The notes under the pieces are model-generated. The model ran no database searches and was not told the origin of the DNA. It worked only from the letters and a program-made list of their open reading frames with translations. A stretch of 64,000 nucleotides of DNA from Atherinomorus stipes (taxonomy: Eukaryota; Chordata; Actinopteri; Atheriniformes; Atherinidae), in contig JALJCO010001074.1 in the NCBI GenBank assembly GCA_023101725.1, positions 1 to 64,000 on the forward strand, read 5' to 3'. Position numbers and translations under genes: made by a program. This document shows, piece by piece, positions 1 to 11,539 of this stretch. Numbering within the stretch: the first letter of the stretch is position 1; each line of letters begins with the position of its first letter.

Positions 1-151
1 AGTAAGATTTTATTTAAGTGTCCTGCACACCATGGTGCCCAGCCCCTCATAGGCTTACAAGACACTCGTAAACCATGCATCATGTATCAAGGTACAAGAT
101 GGTCAAAAAGAACAATACAATACGCATAACCAAAACTTTACTGGCCGTGTT

Positions 152-1001
152 TTAAGTATACAGACTTCTCTTACGCTTCTGCCATGCCAGCTCCAGAAAC
201 TTGCCTAAAGTAAATACCTCCTCCTCAAACAACCAACTTAACATTGAACATTCAGACATCCAAAACAAATCAGGGTTCTTTTCTTGAATTTTTTCAAATA
301 GGACAGTTCTCAAATCATGATAAAGTGGACAGTGAAACACAAAATGAAACTCATCTTCCACAACATCCAGATCACAAAGCATACACAATCGCTGTTCTTC
401 AGGGATACCTTTATACCTCCCCACCTCAACTGCCAGGGGTAAAACACCTGCTCTTAATTGGGCACAAAGAGATCTCTGACATTTCTTTAAATGAAATAAA
501 ACATAAGGTTCTGTGGAATACTCATATTTAATCTGAACATAATTTCTTAACTTTACTTTTTTCACCACTTCCACCTTCCATTGCTGTTGATGTAACAGTA
601 ACAATTTCTGTTTAACTCCCCTTTAAATTACACTGCAAATTATTCATAAAGTGTATATTTAAATCTAAACTTGAAATGATTGAAGATATCTCTCTGACCC
701 AGGAGTAGTTATGCCATTTGTTCCAATTAAATATACTTTTGTTAACCCTCCCCTCTGGCAGTTGGGTTAGGCGATTCCACAGTCTGATCATCTCACATCT
801 CTGCCTTGTCAAACAGCTTTCCCAACCTGTGTCACCTTCTATAGCCAACTTAGTTGTGTATTCATGTACCCCAAGGAAATACCTCAGAGCTCTAGTCTGA
901 ATCATTTTACATTCTTTGGCCTCCTCATAACCCCACAATCCTGCTGCATAAAAAAGAATAGGGGCAACCATGGAATCATATAATTTTAGTGAATGTAACA
1001 A
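152..1001 (-). pseudogene. LINE ORF2 C-terminal region with CCHC-like motif
   Basis: Two frames (1001-612 and 604-152) carry the end of the LINE ORF2. The first continues the RT thumb (RALRYFLGVHEYTTKLA). The second has a Cys-Cys-His-Cys pattern, CMLCDLDVVEDEFHFVFHC, typical of the putative nucleic-acid-binding tail of several LINE clades. The final residues (LELAWQKRKRSLY) resemble the AWxxRK ending of such proteins. A stop and frame change near 605-611 separate the parts. Confidence 0.75.
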
Positions 1002-2624
1002 AACCTAAGTCGGGACATTGTTTAATTTTACCAATGATGGCCCCCAGAGCTCTGCTTGCTGAGTCTGCCAACATCCTCCTTCCCTCTGTGAAATCCATAA
1101 ATTCATTAAAGACAAAGCCTAGATATTTATAGGAAGTAGTATAATTCAGACTCTGTGTCCCAAAAATAAATCCATAGCTACTTTGTTGCACGTGTTTACA
1201 CCTAAAATGTATAATCTGAGTTTTTTCCCTATTAATTGCAAGTCTCCATTTGTTACACCACCCATTCATAATGTTCAGCATTTTCTGTAGATTAGACTCG
1301 TTTTCAGCCAACAGAGCAATATCATCTGCGTATAAAAGAATACTCAAATTAATATTTCCAATTGATATTCCCAAATTTTCTTGCTTAATTTCCAGAGCCA
1401 ATTCATTTACAAAAAAGCAAACAAGGTGGGTGACAGCATCCCCTTGCTTAACACCACATGGTGTAGGAAACCAGCCAGTTCTAAATTCATTTAACTGAAC
1501 ACAGGCCACCGGTGCTCTATATAAAGCTTTGATGGCATTATAGAATTTACCAGTAATGCCAGCACAGAGTAGCTTATATTCAAGTAGGTCTCTATGAATC
1601 CAATCAAAGGCCTTTTTAAAATCAACAAAGCAAACAAATGTATTTTTATTCTCCTCTAATCTGGCTTTTATAACTGATGAAACTACAAAAATATGGTCGA
1701 TACAAGCTCTATTTTTTCGAAAGCCATTCTGCTCATCAACCAGCCCATTATCAGATTCCAAGTAATCAGAAAATCTTTTATTTAGAATACCAGAATAAAG
1801 CTTATACACCGCACTAAGCAAACTGATGCCCCTGTAGTTTAGGGGAACTCTGGGGTCTGCCGTAACTGATTTTGGGATGGGAATAATGATTGATTTATCC
1901 CACACAGACGGGATGATACCATTATTAAAGCAGACTTTAAATAAAGAATATAACACATTCAACAGGCTCTGTGATTTAAGCACCTCATTTGAAAGCTCCT
2001 CCACACCTACTGCTTTTTTTACTCTTGCACTATCCACAGCATCTTTTACTTTCATTGAGGTAATTTCACTGTTTAGGATATCGCCCTGGGGGTCCCCTAT
2101 CGTGCACACCCTCCTTTCCAGCCTTTGCTTTAATTTGCATATATCTTCCAGGAATTGATCATTGAAAGGCAGGTCATTACGGCAGTCATAAAGACTACTG
2201 TAATCATCCTCCCATCTTTTTAATACATGGCCCCTTTCAAAGGAAGATTCCCCGTTTTCCAATACTATTTCCTGGGGAATTAACTTACTTTTTTGTGGAC
2301 CAAGCCTGTTTATTTCTCTCCAAAATAACTGAGGGTTACTAAACTGAGATTGTTCTAATTGTAATGCTTTCCCCCTCTTAAAGCGTCGCTTGAAAAAAAA
2401 AACCTTCTATCGAAAATATTCTGACAGAGTTTAAATTCCTCATGCAAGACCTTCCTTCTACTGTCTTTACAACCAAGGAACATTTTTTCTGCCCTACGCA
2501 TATCATTCCAAGTTTCATTCAATTCTGAATTCCAAAAAGGTTGTTTAAATCTAAATTTTTTCCTCCTCTCTGAATTTCTGTCCACACAATATTTATCTAA
2601 TTCACTGTGCAAAAAGTCACACAA
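976..2624 (-). pseudogene. LINE reverse transcriptase fragment with upstream linker
   Basis: The linker (2624-2355) and the RT (2262-976) are in different frames, broken at an A/T-rich run near 2395. The RT shows NYRGISLLSAVYK, FVDFKKAFD (motif A Asp), GVKQGD (motif B) and LLYADDIALLAE (motif C with both catalytic Asp), followed by KTQIIHF and KYLGF. Between motifs B and C the usual SPLLF stretch is altered to THLVCF. The RT would copy the element RNA at the nicked target. It lies downstream of the endonuclease fragment and continues into the tail domain at 1001. Confidence 0.85.
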
Positions 2625-2776
2625 TTTTCTATAACACTGATCTATATTAATCTGAGTTGGACTGCCATTTTGCAGTTGATCAACAGTTCCAAAAAGTACA
2701 TCATGGCATACCTCAGATGACAGAAAATTTGCAGGAAGATGTCTAAGCCTGCTTCTTTTAACACGCTGATTTACCT

Positions 2777-3520
2777 CTAGACTTTGATATGTAACATCAG
2801 CAGCTTGAAACGAACACTGAGCAGTGCATGATCAGGCAATCTACTATGCTCATCAAGCAACTTAGCAGCCTCATGTCCAATACTTTCCACAAGATCTAGG
2901 GGAGTATAAACTCTAAACTCCAAGCATGTTTTTAAATCGGCATGAGGTGTCACTATATAGTCTACTACCGCTTTTCCTCTCACAGAAATGGATGTGAAAT
3001 GATCTTGTTCGGGATTCAATCTTCCATTAAGTACACAGCATTTAGCGTCTTTCAGAAACTCAATAAATGATTGGCCATATTGATTAATGTACGTGTCCAG
3101 TGCCTTTCTTTGTGGAATACCATCTAAATGAACATAATCCTTTAAATTCCCAATCCTACTGTTCAAATCGCCACAAATATAAATTGCATCCACCTTTATT
3201 GTGTAAACTAGCACAAGTAAATGATTAAAAAAGACATCTGCATTTCTGCCCCACACAGACGATTCAGGAGATAAATAACATGAAATAATAATGAAAGAGT
3301 ATTGCGACTCCCTATGCACAAAACGTAAACAAAATATTCCATCGTGCACTTTATCAACAATATTAACTTGATACTGATCTAAAACAATATTCTTCACACA
3401 AAGTCCCACACCGCCAGACGCTTTGACAGCTCTCCTGTGTACTGCACGATTATGACCAAACCATTTATATCCATTTATGACAGGAGAGCCCTCGGTTAGA
3501 TGAGTCTCGCTCATCATAAG
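2777..3520 (-). pseudogene. LINE endonuclease (APE) fragment
   Basis: About 245 codons of an exonuclease/endonuclease/phosphatase-type endonuclease, which in LINEs nicks the target DNA. Visible blocks in order are SETHL (the E of the catalytic QETHL block), GGVGLCVKN, CGDLNSRIG (the GDFN-like block with catalytic Asp), a VVDYIVT block (SxIDYI-like), and a final LPDHALLSVRF with the catalytic SDH-type His. The beginning of the domain is absent, and (CA)-rich sequence lies just upstream of the first motif. The frame is open over this stretch, so the insertion is not very old. Confidence 0.8.
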
Positions 3521-5019
3521 TGTGTATGTGAATGTGTGTGAAAACAAACTTGTGTGTTCCTGTTGGATTTATTTCTGAAGGTTATCTCATGTTTTCTGGC
3601 TTCTTCTCTGCCCTTGAATACGTTGCCAAGAAAAACTTGTGCATAAAATCTAATTAAACTTTGTAAAGTTAAAACATATTGTTGGTAAATTTTCAATTGT
3701 TTTCTAGTGTTTTGCAATAAATCTTCTTTTTTATTCTTTTTTCTAGCGTGTCCTGTCCAGCCTCGTAGCAGCAGAATGAGAATCTGGCTGCTTTACTTTA
3801 CCAAGAGGAGCTTTATAAATATAAGGCTCCTCTTGATATTCTGAATTCATCTATCTAATTTTATTTAATTGCATGCTTCTTTATAACGACATTTTGCACA
3901 ATATTGCTGGACCCGACGGTGAATAAAAGAAAAGAAGCGAAAGAAACGATAAGGAGTGAACCAAAAAGAAAAAAAAGAGTGAAGATAAGAAATAAAACCA
4001 AGGATACACGAACACAGCCGAGTGTTGCATCTGCACAGAAAGCCGTCAGACACATTCCACTGTCTGCTGGAAAACAGCAGCAGCAGTCCCCTACAGGAGG
4101 ACCTGCAGGAGACGACCTGAACACAACTCCAATCAACCAGAGTATAATGAAATCACACACACAAATACGCAGAAAACAGGTACGTTTGGGGCAGAAGTAT
4201 TTGTTATGTAGTACACACAGGAGCCTTAGCCTTTTCCCATAAAGGTGGGTACAAGGTTTTATGGGTAAAAGGCAAATTTGGCCAGACACACTGGGACTAA
4301 TCAGTTTGTCCAGTAATGCAAGACAGGAAACAAAGGTGCTGGTAGAAGTTCAGGAAGTAGTGGAGTTGTGCATAAAGGCCATTGGTTAATCTCCTGTACA
4401 CACACGCTTGTCACTGAATTTATTACTTATTACTTTTGCTATTACGACCAAGGTGAGTAATAAATAATAGTAATTAAATGAGTGATGAACAATAATGATT
4501 TATTCTCTGATTGTAATAGCATATTATTTAATTGATTTATTTACTTTTTATTCACTCATATTCATGTATATCTATTATTTCTGTTCATTTATTAATCATT
4601 ATTAATCTGTTTGATATGAAATTGTACTTCATTTAATTCCAGTCTTGCTTCTTTTCCAGATTTGTTTCCTGTATTTATATATAATGACAGATAAATTCAG
4701 GTATAAAGGGGTTAATTATAATATATATGATTAAATAAATACATATAATTAAATGGTGTTTGTTTTTCCTTCATGTTTAACTGATGTCAAACGGAGAAAA
4801 TGTTGCTCCTCGTGTCATCAAACAGCTGCAACAGAAGAAATCTGACAACGTAGATGCGTTTGTCTTTTGTCTGAGTTTCTCTTCATTTAATGGAAGTTAA
4901 ACTCTCACATTACGCCTCGTTCTTTGATTTCCGTAACCTAAATTGTTTCCACTACTTTAGTATTTTTACAGACCTGAAATGAGACACACCTCATGTCTCC
5001 AAACATTTGAGACGCTCAG
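3521..5019. other. No recognisable gene; AT-rich flank
   Basis: This contains a short (CA)-rich patch at 3521-3550 and AT-rich DNA from about 4400. A Lys/Arg-rich open frame at 3904-4242 on the plus strand has no recognisable domain and is not called. No splice-supported exon was found. Confidence 0.5.
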
Positions 5020-5201
5020 CACGAGCTCCATCTGCTGGCCGTGGATATGTACTGCATCTGAGGGAGGCGTTGCCAGGGGTTACCTGTCTCATCTCTGAGT
5101 CAGTGTATAATAAAAGATACATTCTCAACCTTGTGTTTGTGTTTCCACTGTCATTAATATCTTGTAATTTCCCTCTGGGATAAATAAAGTATTTGTTGTT
5201 A
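5020..5201 (+). repeat. Diverged fragment related to the interior of the 14757 hAT element
   Basis: The stretch from the phrase gagctccatctgctggc to gggataaataaag is clearly related to 15088-15240 inside the hAT-like element at 14757-15789, in the same order. It also matches the mirror copy at 22136-22310. No terminal repeats are visible here, so it is an internal fragment, or the source retroposon tail that the hAT element carries. Confidence 0.6.
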
Positions 5202-7174
5202 CATTCAGAAGCGATTGGAACCCGGATAAAGCATCGAACACTGCAGTTTCTGGATAAAAGGTCATCGTCTGCATAAATTGTTCTTACTCCGTCCTCATTT
5301 TACTTTTTTTTTTACTGAAATGAATTACAAACATTTATTATTTAAGCGCATTTATTATCATTGCTGCATATTATGTATCTGTTCTTTTCATTAATTTATG
5401 ATCAGTGAATAATAAAAGTTATGATCATCTATTATCTTAATTCAGATGATAAATATAATTGTTTAAATTTGGTAATGTTTTTGCATATTTATATTTCTTT
5501 TTTCCATTTAAGATCAACCCTCTTTTACTCATTCGGCATAATTGTTTCCCATGTTGTGTTTTTATTTCTCCGTCCTCAGTCTGGTCCACGGCTCAGTTTG
5601 TTGGAGGTTTGTTTGGAAACACCAGAAGGAACCAGAAGGAAAAGCTGTTCTTCTGTCATCAACTTCAGATCTGGATTATTACTGACCTTTATTGTAGATT
5701 AATGACTAAAATCTACATATGTACCCATAGCAGTAGAAATGTGTATTCATTTCAGACAAATAAGGTCAGACATGATCCTCTTTTATTAATAACATTTATC
5801 ATTAAACATGAGCAGGAGCCTCATTACGGACATCTTTACTAACATTTTCAATTGTACACGACATGAGCCAGGACAGAGCAGTGGATGTGTTAATATAACA
5901 TGACACCATGAGTTCATATACAGTATTGTTGGTAAGAATTTGTTAAAAACCAACAAAAAGAAAGAAAGCATATCCTTCACATTAATACTTAATCAATTAT
6001 CAGAAATCTTCAACATGTCTCCCTTTACAATACATAGATTGCGTTTGTTTCATTATTTAAACAGATTTAAAGAACTTAGCTTGAAAAATAAGAAGTGTTG
6101 TATGAAGTTTCTGGTAGCACTTGTCATTAAACACTGAACATTTGTTGAACTTTAAAGGTACAGTGTGTTAAAATTACTGATATCTAGTGGTAAAGATGGG
6201 TATTGCATTGACGTCATATGTTTTCATCAGTGAGTGGATCCAGTGGTCTCATGTGTAGCTATAACTGTACTATGACTAAATATTTTTTTAATGTCTTTTA
6301 AGGCATTACTGATCCCAAACAGTCTCTAACTCCCATTAAACAAAGCTGGTACAGCAGTTTTAAAGTTCACATTTCTCACGTCACACACATTGTTTTGTCC
6401 ATTTAGGGACACCGTAGTAAAAATGGTGGAATAAATGATTCAGGAAGTTTCAGGTCATGCAAAGCAGTGAACACAAGAGAGTTGCAGGGAAGGTGAAGAC
6501 AGGCTTCGTGTTGCCTGAAAACAGTCAAATCAGTCAACTTTCTACAGTTTTTTCAAACTTAGAGAGAAAAAGGTTTTATAAGTTTCCACAGCAGCTACTG
6601 CATGCATGTTCTCACAGTCAGATACATTAGAATCAGCACAAGCTGGAAAATGTGATTAAACTAGTAAAAGTTTTTTTTTTTTTTTTTACATTAATTCAAC
6701 CTAATTATTGGTGATGAAATCTTATGTTTTTGAGTTAAATCAACTTAAAAATCACACCCTCTAGTCTAAAATAAGTTTTTACTTTCACTCAAAGTAAATT
6801 TATTAAGTTGTTTCAGCTTCAGAGCGCATGAACAAAAAATGGGGTGGGGCTATTTTCAAAACTCAACACATTCTGACCACAAAAGCTCATGGGAAATAGA
6901 AATTCAGCAGGAATTTAACATTTTATCATTTTTGCCCTTTTTGTCTGTTCCGTGCTTGTTATGTTCACATTCAGAGGAAGTTGGTGAGAAATTCTGTTCA
7001 GTTTGGACGTTAAAGTTGCACCATGAGTGTGAAGGACAGAACAAGGAGATAAACTCCCAACCATACGCAATTTTATTCTATATGATGGAAGTGTGTGATA
7101 CAAGGAATTTTGGCATCAATCTGATACCAAGTAATTGCAGGGTCAGCATCATAGATACTAATACTTTTTCATAT
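5202..7174. other. No recognisable gene; AT-rich intergenic DNA
   Basis: Only short spurious frames are present. A poly-T run lies near 6669-6687. No transposon ends, coding motifs or RNA genes were recognised. Confidence 0.45.
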
Positions 7175-7178
7175 TTAA

Positions 7179-8049
7179 AGGAATAGTTGGAATAGAATGA
7201 TTTAACTTTATTTTCCACTTACCTTCATGGTGATCAAGACTCTGGACCACTTTAATATGTCAAATGCAGCCGGTGTTTAGGACGACTTCTCGCTTCCCCC
7301 CAATAGAGTTCACCAGGGTCCGAGCCAAAAAGGTCCATAAAAGTCCACAGAAAATTGTCAATATTCCTCCATACTGCTCGTCCAATGTAATCCAAGTGTC
7401 CTGAGTGGGTAGCGTCCAGAATTTACTTGAAACAACGTCATTTAGTATATTTTTAGAGCCTAAAAAGGAGTATCGTTTACTTTCATGAAGCACGCACATG
7501 CGCGGTCACGAAACTACGGAAGCCTCGGCATTCAGAGCCTACTCTGCCGATAATTCAAGGGTATAAGAAGAAATTCACTGTTTACATTGTGGTAAGAGCG
7601 CGAGAGCTTTAGACAAACCTGGACAAACACAAGAGGGGTTAATATTGATCTAAAAGAAAGAAAGAAAGAAAAAGAGAACGCGCGATCTCGTCTGCCGCGG
7701 CTTCCGCAGTTTTGTGAACGTGCATCAGCGTGCTTGCTGGGCATGCGATGTAGTCTTGTTTAGACTCTAAAAATATACTAAATGGCGTAGTTTCAAGTAA
7801 ATTCTGGACGCTACCCACTCAGGACACTTGGATTACATGGGACGAGCAGTATGGAGGAATATTGACAATTTTTTGTGGACTTTTATGGACCCTTTTGGCT
7901 CTGACCCTGGCGAACTCTATTGGGGGGGAACGAGAAGTTGTCCTAAACGCCGGCTGCATTTGACATATTAAAAAAGTGTTCCAAAGTCTTGCTCACCATC
8001 AGGGTAAGTGGAAAATAAAGTTAAATCATTCTGAGGGTGAACTATTCCT
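7179..8049. mobile_element. Complete TTAA-target foldback DNA transposon (non-autonomous)
   Basis: The element is 871 bp and begins AGGAATAGTT and ends AACTATTCCT, with the target duplication TTAA at 7175-7178 and 8050-8053. The terminal inverted repeats are about 285 bp long: the left arm from 7179 to about 7465 is repeated in reverse from about 7767 to 8049. The middle holds non-palindromic DNA with an (AAAG)n patch and no transposase. A TTAA target is characteristic of the Kolobok and piggyBac superfamilies. The terminal sequence favours a Kolobok-like origin but this is inference. Related partial copies lie at 21345-21606, 32948-33002 and 51627-56914. Confidence 0.85.
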
Positions 8050-8053
8050 TTAA

Positions 8054-9536
8054 CTATTCCTATTCCATAGATCCGATGATCAAAAAGACCTGTAGAAGTT
8101 TGCCAAACTCGGCTCCTGAGGAATCGGTTAAGGGAAATAATAATAAAGCAAGTCTTTAACCTGTATGTAATCATTCTGTATGAATTTCACACGTAACACA
8201 AAAGGGTATATGCAATAAAGTCTGAGCTGTATCATATTAAATATATTTGTTTCAATTTCAGAAAATCATCAACCTATTTTTTTCTAGTCCACCTCTTATG
8301 ATCTTATATCTTTCAATCCTTATGTGACTTTGTTTGACCTGTGTCAGTTGCCTGTTGCTATAATTCTATAAATTTCCCTGCTTTGGGATAATCGAAGCTT
8401 TATCGTTATCTTAAATAACACTTTTCAATGGAATAAATGTACTAGGTTATTTCAATGTGTTAATTATATATTTTTTGAGTTGACACCAATCATATATGAC
8501 TTAAGCAAGTCATCACTTAATCACTTTGAAAGTTATTATGAACTGATGCTGAAGATGACCTCTCTTATCTACCTGGATAATCTCTGCTGCGACTGAAAGG
8601 CCTCTGCAGTGACTTGTCTCGGGCCGAGGGTCTGCTGGGGAATGGAGGATTTCTCCCCTTTAGCTGTAAACTTGCCAATTAATACCATAATAATGATACT
8701 TTTGTGACAAAAAATGTGTATTTTTACATCACCATAAAATGTCAGCTAAAACAAACTTGTTAATCATGAAATTATGGCCAGGCAGTGATGAGTACGCAAA
8801 ATTCAGTGTTAAAGACATTATTGAAGATGTTTCTTTCAACAATTTTTGAAATATTTGATGAAATTGGGTTCACTACTCCATATGCTATGACTAAAAACTT
8901 TAAATGTATAAATATTATTCTACATCAGCTGTGAAACTAATGGGGCTGAAAAACATCCTCCAATCATCTCTGCATTCCTTTACTTTGTCATTTGTCTACT
9001 GGCTCGTCAATCACTTTTACTACCGTAGTAAGAGTGATTGACGGTCAGTTCAACAGGAAATAGATGGGAGTGATTGATTGGTGAGAGTAATAGTGCGTGC
9101 TGAAAGCGGCACAGTCTCGTCTTTCTGTTTATAGCAGGTAGCTAACATCATTCTGCTAGCAGTTAGCGACACTCAGACAACAACATCTGTTTTACTTGCG
9201 TTTGTGACATGATGGACAATATGTAGCTGCTGTCTGATAAACACCGTAGTGGCTCATGCATGTTTGTTCAGAGGAGGGAGCTGTGAATCTAGCAGTCTTG
9301 CGCATGCGCATTATTCACCTAACAGTCTCTGCATTCTGAAATACAGAAAACATCTTCTGCAGCGCCTTTAGTGTCAACTGATTTTTGTTTTGAAGCTTTA
9401 ATTCCTCATCAGTATTCTTCTGTCCAGCCAGCACATCTTGGGCTTATTGCCAGTGAATGGAGACCACTTTAATCTACTTTAATCTACTTTAATCATTAAA
9501 ATGATGTTAATCTAAGTCCGTGTTGATTTTTCATGT
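8054..9536. other. No recognisable gene
   Basis: No coding domain or transposon end was recognised. The stretch contains a short palindrome at 9005-9043 (19-bp arms, one mismatch) and a triplicated ctactttaat motif at about 9470-9495. Confidence 0.4.
9005..9043. repeat. Short near-perfect palindrome
   Basis: CGTCAATCACTTTTACTAC is followed two bases later by its reverse complement with one mismatch. It could form a 19-bp stem. It may be the fused ends of a deleted foldback element; no function is visible. Confidence 0.6.
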
Positions 9537-9538
9537 TA

Positions 9539-10066
9539 CCGTATTTTCTGGACTATAAGTCGCATAAGTAAAAAAAAATGCATCATGAACAGGGAAAAAA
9601 CACAAGTCGGACTGGACTATAAGTCGTATTTATTTATTTAAAATAGGGTGATTTTCAGATTGTTCATATCCCACTTGTCATTGCTAAAAAATTACCCAAT
9701 CAGTCCATTTCCACTTTTAATGCCTGTAAATGATCATAAACATCAAAACTAAGAAGGATAAACATGTCTGAGGATTTGTTCCACCGTACAGACAGAACAG
9801 ACAGACGTCCAAAATAAACTTTTACTGAGATGAGGCTATTTTGGGATTTTTGCCCGCGAAGCAGAATATAGTCATGACAAGCTTAGAGCGCCCTCTTTTG
9901 ACATTAGAAGGTACTATTTACTCCTTGGCTCATGTCAGTCAATATGAATTAAGACTTAAAAATATGTGAAATTGTATATATTTTGATATATAAGTCACAC
10001 TGGACTATAAGTCGCACAAGCCACCAAACTATGAAAAAAGTGTGACTTATAATCAGGGAAATACGG
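9539..10066. mobile_element. TA-flanked MITE (Tc1/mariner-type)
   Basis: This is a 528-bp element with termini CCGTATTTTC and GGGAAATACGG flanked by TA on both sides (9537-9538, 10067-10068). The subterminal phrase gactataagtcgca recurs on both arms (9551, 10002) and once more at 9617. There is no coding capacity. The TA duplication and the short inverted termini fit a Tc1/mariner-type non-autonomous element. Confidence 0.75.
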
Positions 10067-10093
10067 TAACTCTAATTAATAAGTTGTGCTTAT

Positions 10094-10200
10094 GTCCAGG
10101 GTGTTCCTGCCACTCGCCTAATAATAGCTGGGATAGGCTCCAGCAACCCCCGCGACCCTGAACTGGATAAGCGGTACAAAGAATGATGAATGACTGACTG
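10094..10200 (+). mobile_element. 5'-truncated retroposon tail with ~13-bp target duplication
   Basis: This is the 3' end of a widespread fish retroposon: the block gctgggataggctccagcaa through ataagcggtac, ending in a TGACTGACTGA-like tail. It is bounded by AAGTTGTGCTTAT (10081-10093) and AAGTTATGCTTAT (10201-10213), a direct repeat with one mismatch. A longer copy of the same family is at 40295-40598. The short length and target duplication show LINE-driven 5' truncation. Confidence 0.8.
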
Positions 10201-10956
10201 AAGTTATGCTTATTACTAAACAATTTATGTAGATTAAGCTGATAAGGAACGATTGCAGGACAGAATCATGGTAATATATGGTTTTTGAACATCATTGACA
10301 TGCCATTTCCTTGTTTTGGCAATTAATTAGCTCATTATTCTAATCACGCTAATTGCCCAAAGTTCAACTTTTAGCAACCAAATGGAATTTTATCCAGTAG
10401 GTCTATAGATGACATTTTAATAATAAAAGTTCATAGTATTCAACATTTCTGGGTTCAAGGAATTTCCACTGGACTAAGTCTTTTCAACCACAATTCAAAG
10501 CAATATTTCACTTTACTAAATTATAATTTAGAACATTATTTAATTTGAATAACTTCTTTTGAAAAGGCAGAATTTGTAAGTTTAAGGTGATTCTTTCCAA
10601 CATCAGCAGCAATGAGAAAAAACACAACCGCCACCTCCACATACCACCACAGGGTGGCAGTAATGAGCAATACTCACACCCTGCAGTCCAGGTAGGGATG
10701 GGCAAATCGATACCCTGGAGTCGATACTTCAATACCAGTCAGGCAACATACTGGATTCAATACTGTTTTGAGTATGTAGACACCACTGTACAGATACAAA
10801 ACATGCACGTTGTTTCCACTTTGAGTTTTAGTCAATGAAATTATGTGAAAGCAGCCAGATTCTAGCTTGATGTTACATCACATGATGGTAGCAGATATTA
10901 TAATGCAGCTACTGTTGGTATTTGTGCTTTAATGCAGGTTATTGCACATTTTTTTG

Positions 10957-11040
10957 GTAAATTATGCTTTATATTTGAACATTTTCCACTGAAATCCTGT
11001 AAATTATGCTTTATATTTGAACATTTTCCACTGAAATCCT
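10957..11040 (+). repeat. Two tandem copies of a 42-bp unit
   Basis: The 42-bp unit beginning gtaaattatgctttata is repeated exactly twice, with a third copy starting at 11041 that breaks off after a few bases. It looks like a recent local tandem duplication. Confidence 0.85.
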
Positions 11041-11264
11041 GTAAGTTATGACAAGTTTTTAATTTTATTTACTCAAATGGATTTAGAAGCATTTCTTTCC
11101 AGTAATTCTGTTCAGGTTTTAGATTTCCCTTGCATTCAAGATATTACTGCAAACTGTAAAATCACGTGATTCTTGGGTACAAAAAAGCACTGGTAAAAAA
11201 GTACCATATACTACTCGTATCGTATTGACAGCAAAATTTTCTGTATCACCCATCTGTAATTCCA

Positions 11265-11395
11265 GCTGTTGGTTGTGGAATTAAATGAAAATTTTGTCAA
11301 CATCTGGCGTAAAAGTAACACGGCATTTCAGAATAGGAACATCATACCAACAGTAAAATATGGTAGTAGTGTGATGGTCTGGGGCTGTTTTGCTG

Positions 11396-11396
<1 letters not shown>
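11265..11396 (+). pseudogene. Tc1-type transposase fragment
   Basis: The plus strand reads IWRKSNTAFQNRNIIPTVKYG followed by SVMVWGCFAG. This is the segment between the first and second catalytic Asp of Tc1 transposases, and is close to the copy at 49620-49720. It is cut off on the right by a (CA)n array. Nothing else of the element is recognisable nearby. Confidence 0.8.
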
Positions 11397-11398
<2 letters not shown>

Positions 11399-11434
<36 letters not shown>

Positions 11435-11480
11435 ACACACACACACACGCACACACCCACACACACACACACACACACAC
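11399..11480 (+). repeat. (CA)n microsatellite
   Basis: About 80 bp of CA dinucleotides with a few interruptions. It creates spurious open frames on both strands. Confidence 0.95.
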
Positions 11481-11539
11481 GAGAGTCCAGTCTAGATGGC
11501 TCAACTTATTTCCACACATGTACAATGGTGCCCCCAATG

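Larger units (their letters stand above)
1..3520 (-). mobile_element. 5'-truncated non-LTR retrotransposon (LINE)
   Basis: A minus-strand LINE reads from about 3520 down to the window edge: apurinic endonuclease, linker, reverse transcriptase, then a cysteine/histidine-rich tail. It starts inside the endonuclease, at the ETHL motif near 3508, so the first part of that domain, any ORF1 and the 5' UTR are missing. This is the usual result of incomplete reverse transcription. The domains sit in different frames, so the copy is dead. The 3' UTR occupies about 1-150 and may continue outside the window. The RT and zinc-knuckle-like tail resemble I/Jockey-group or related LINE clades. The clade is not settled, and it is clearly different from the L2 copies elsewhere in the window. 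Confidence 0.85.

Noticed and set aside
3904..4242. Lys/Arg-rich 112-codon frame, plus strand
   Set aside because: No recognised domain, no splice or promoter support, and competing frames on the other strand.
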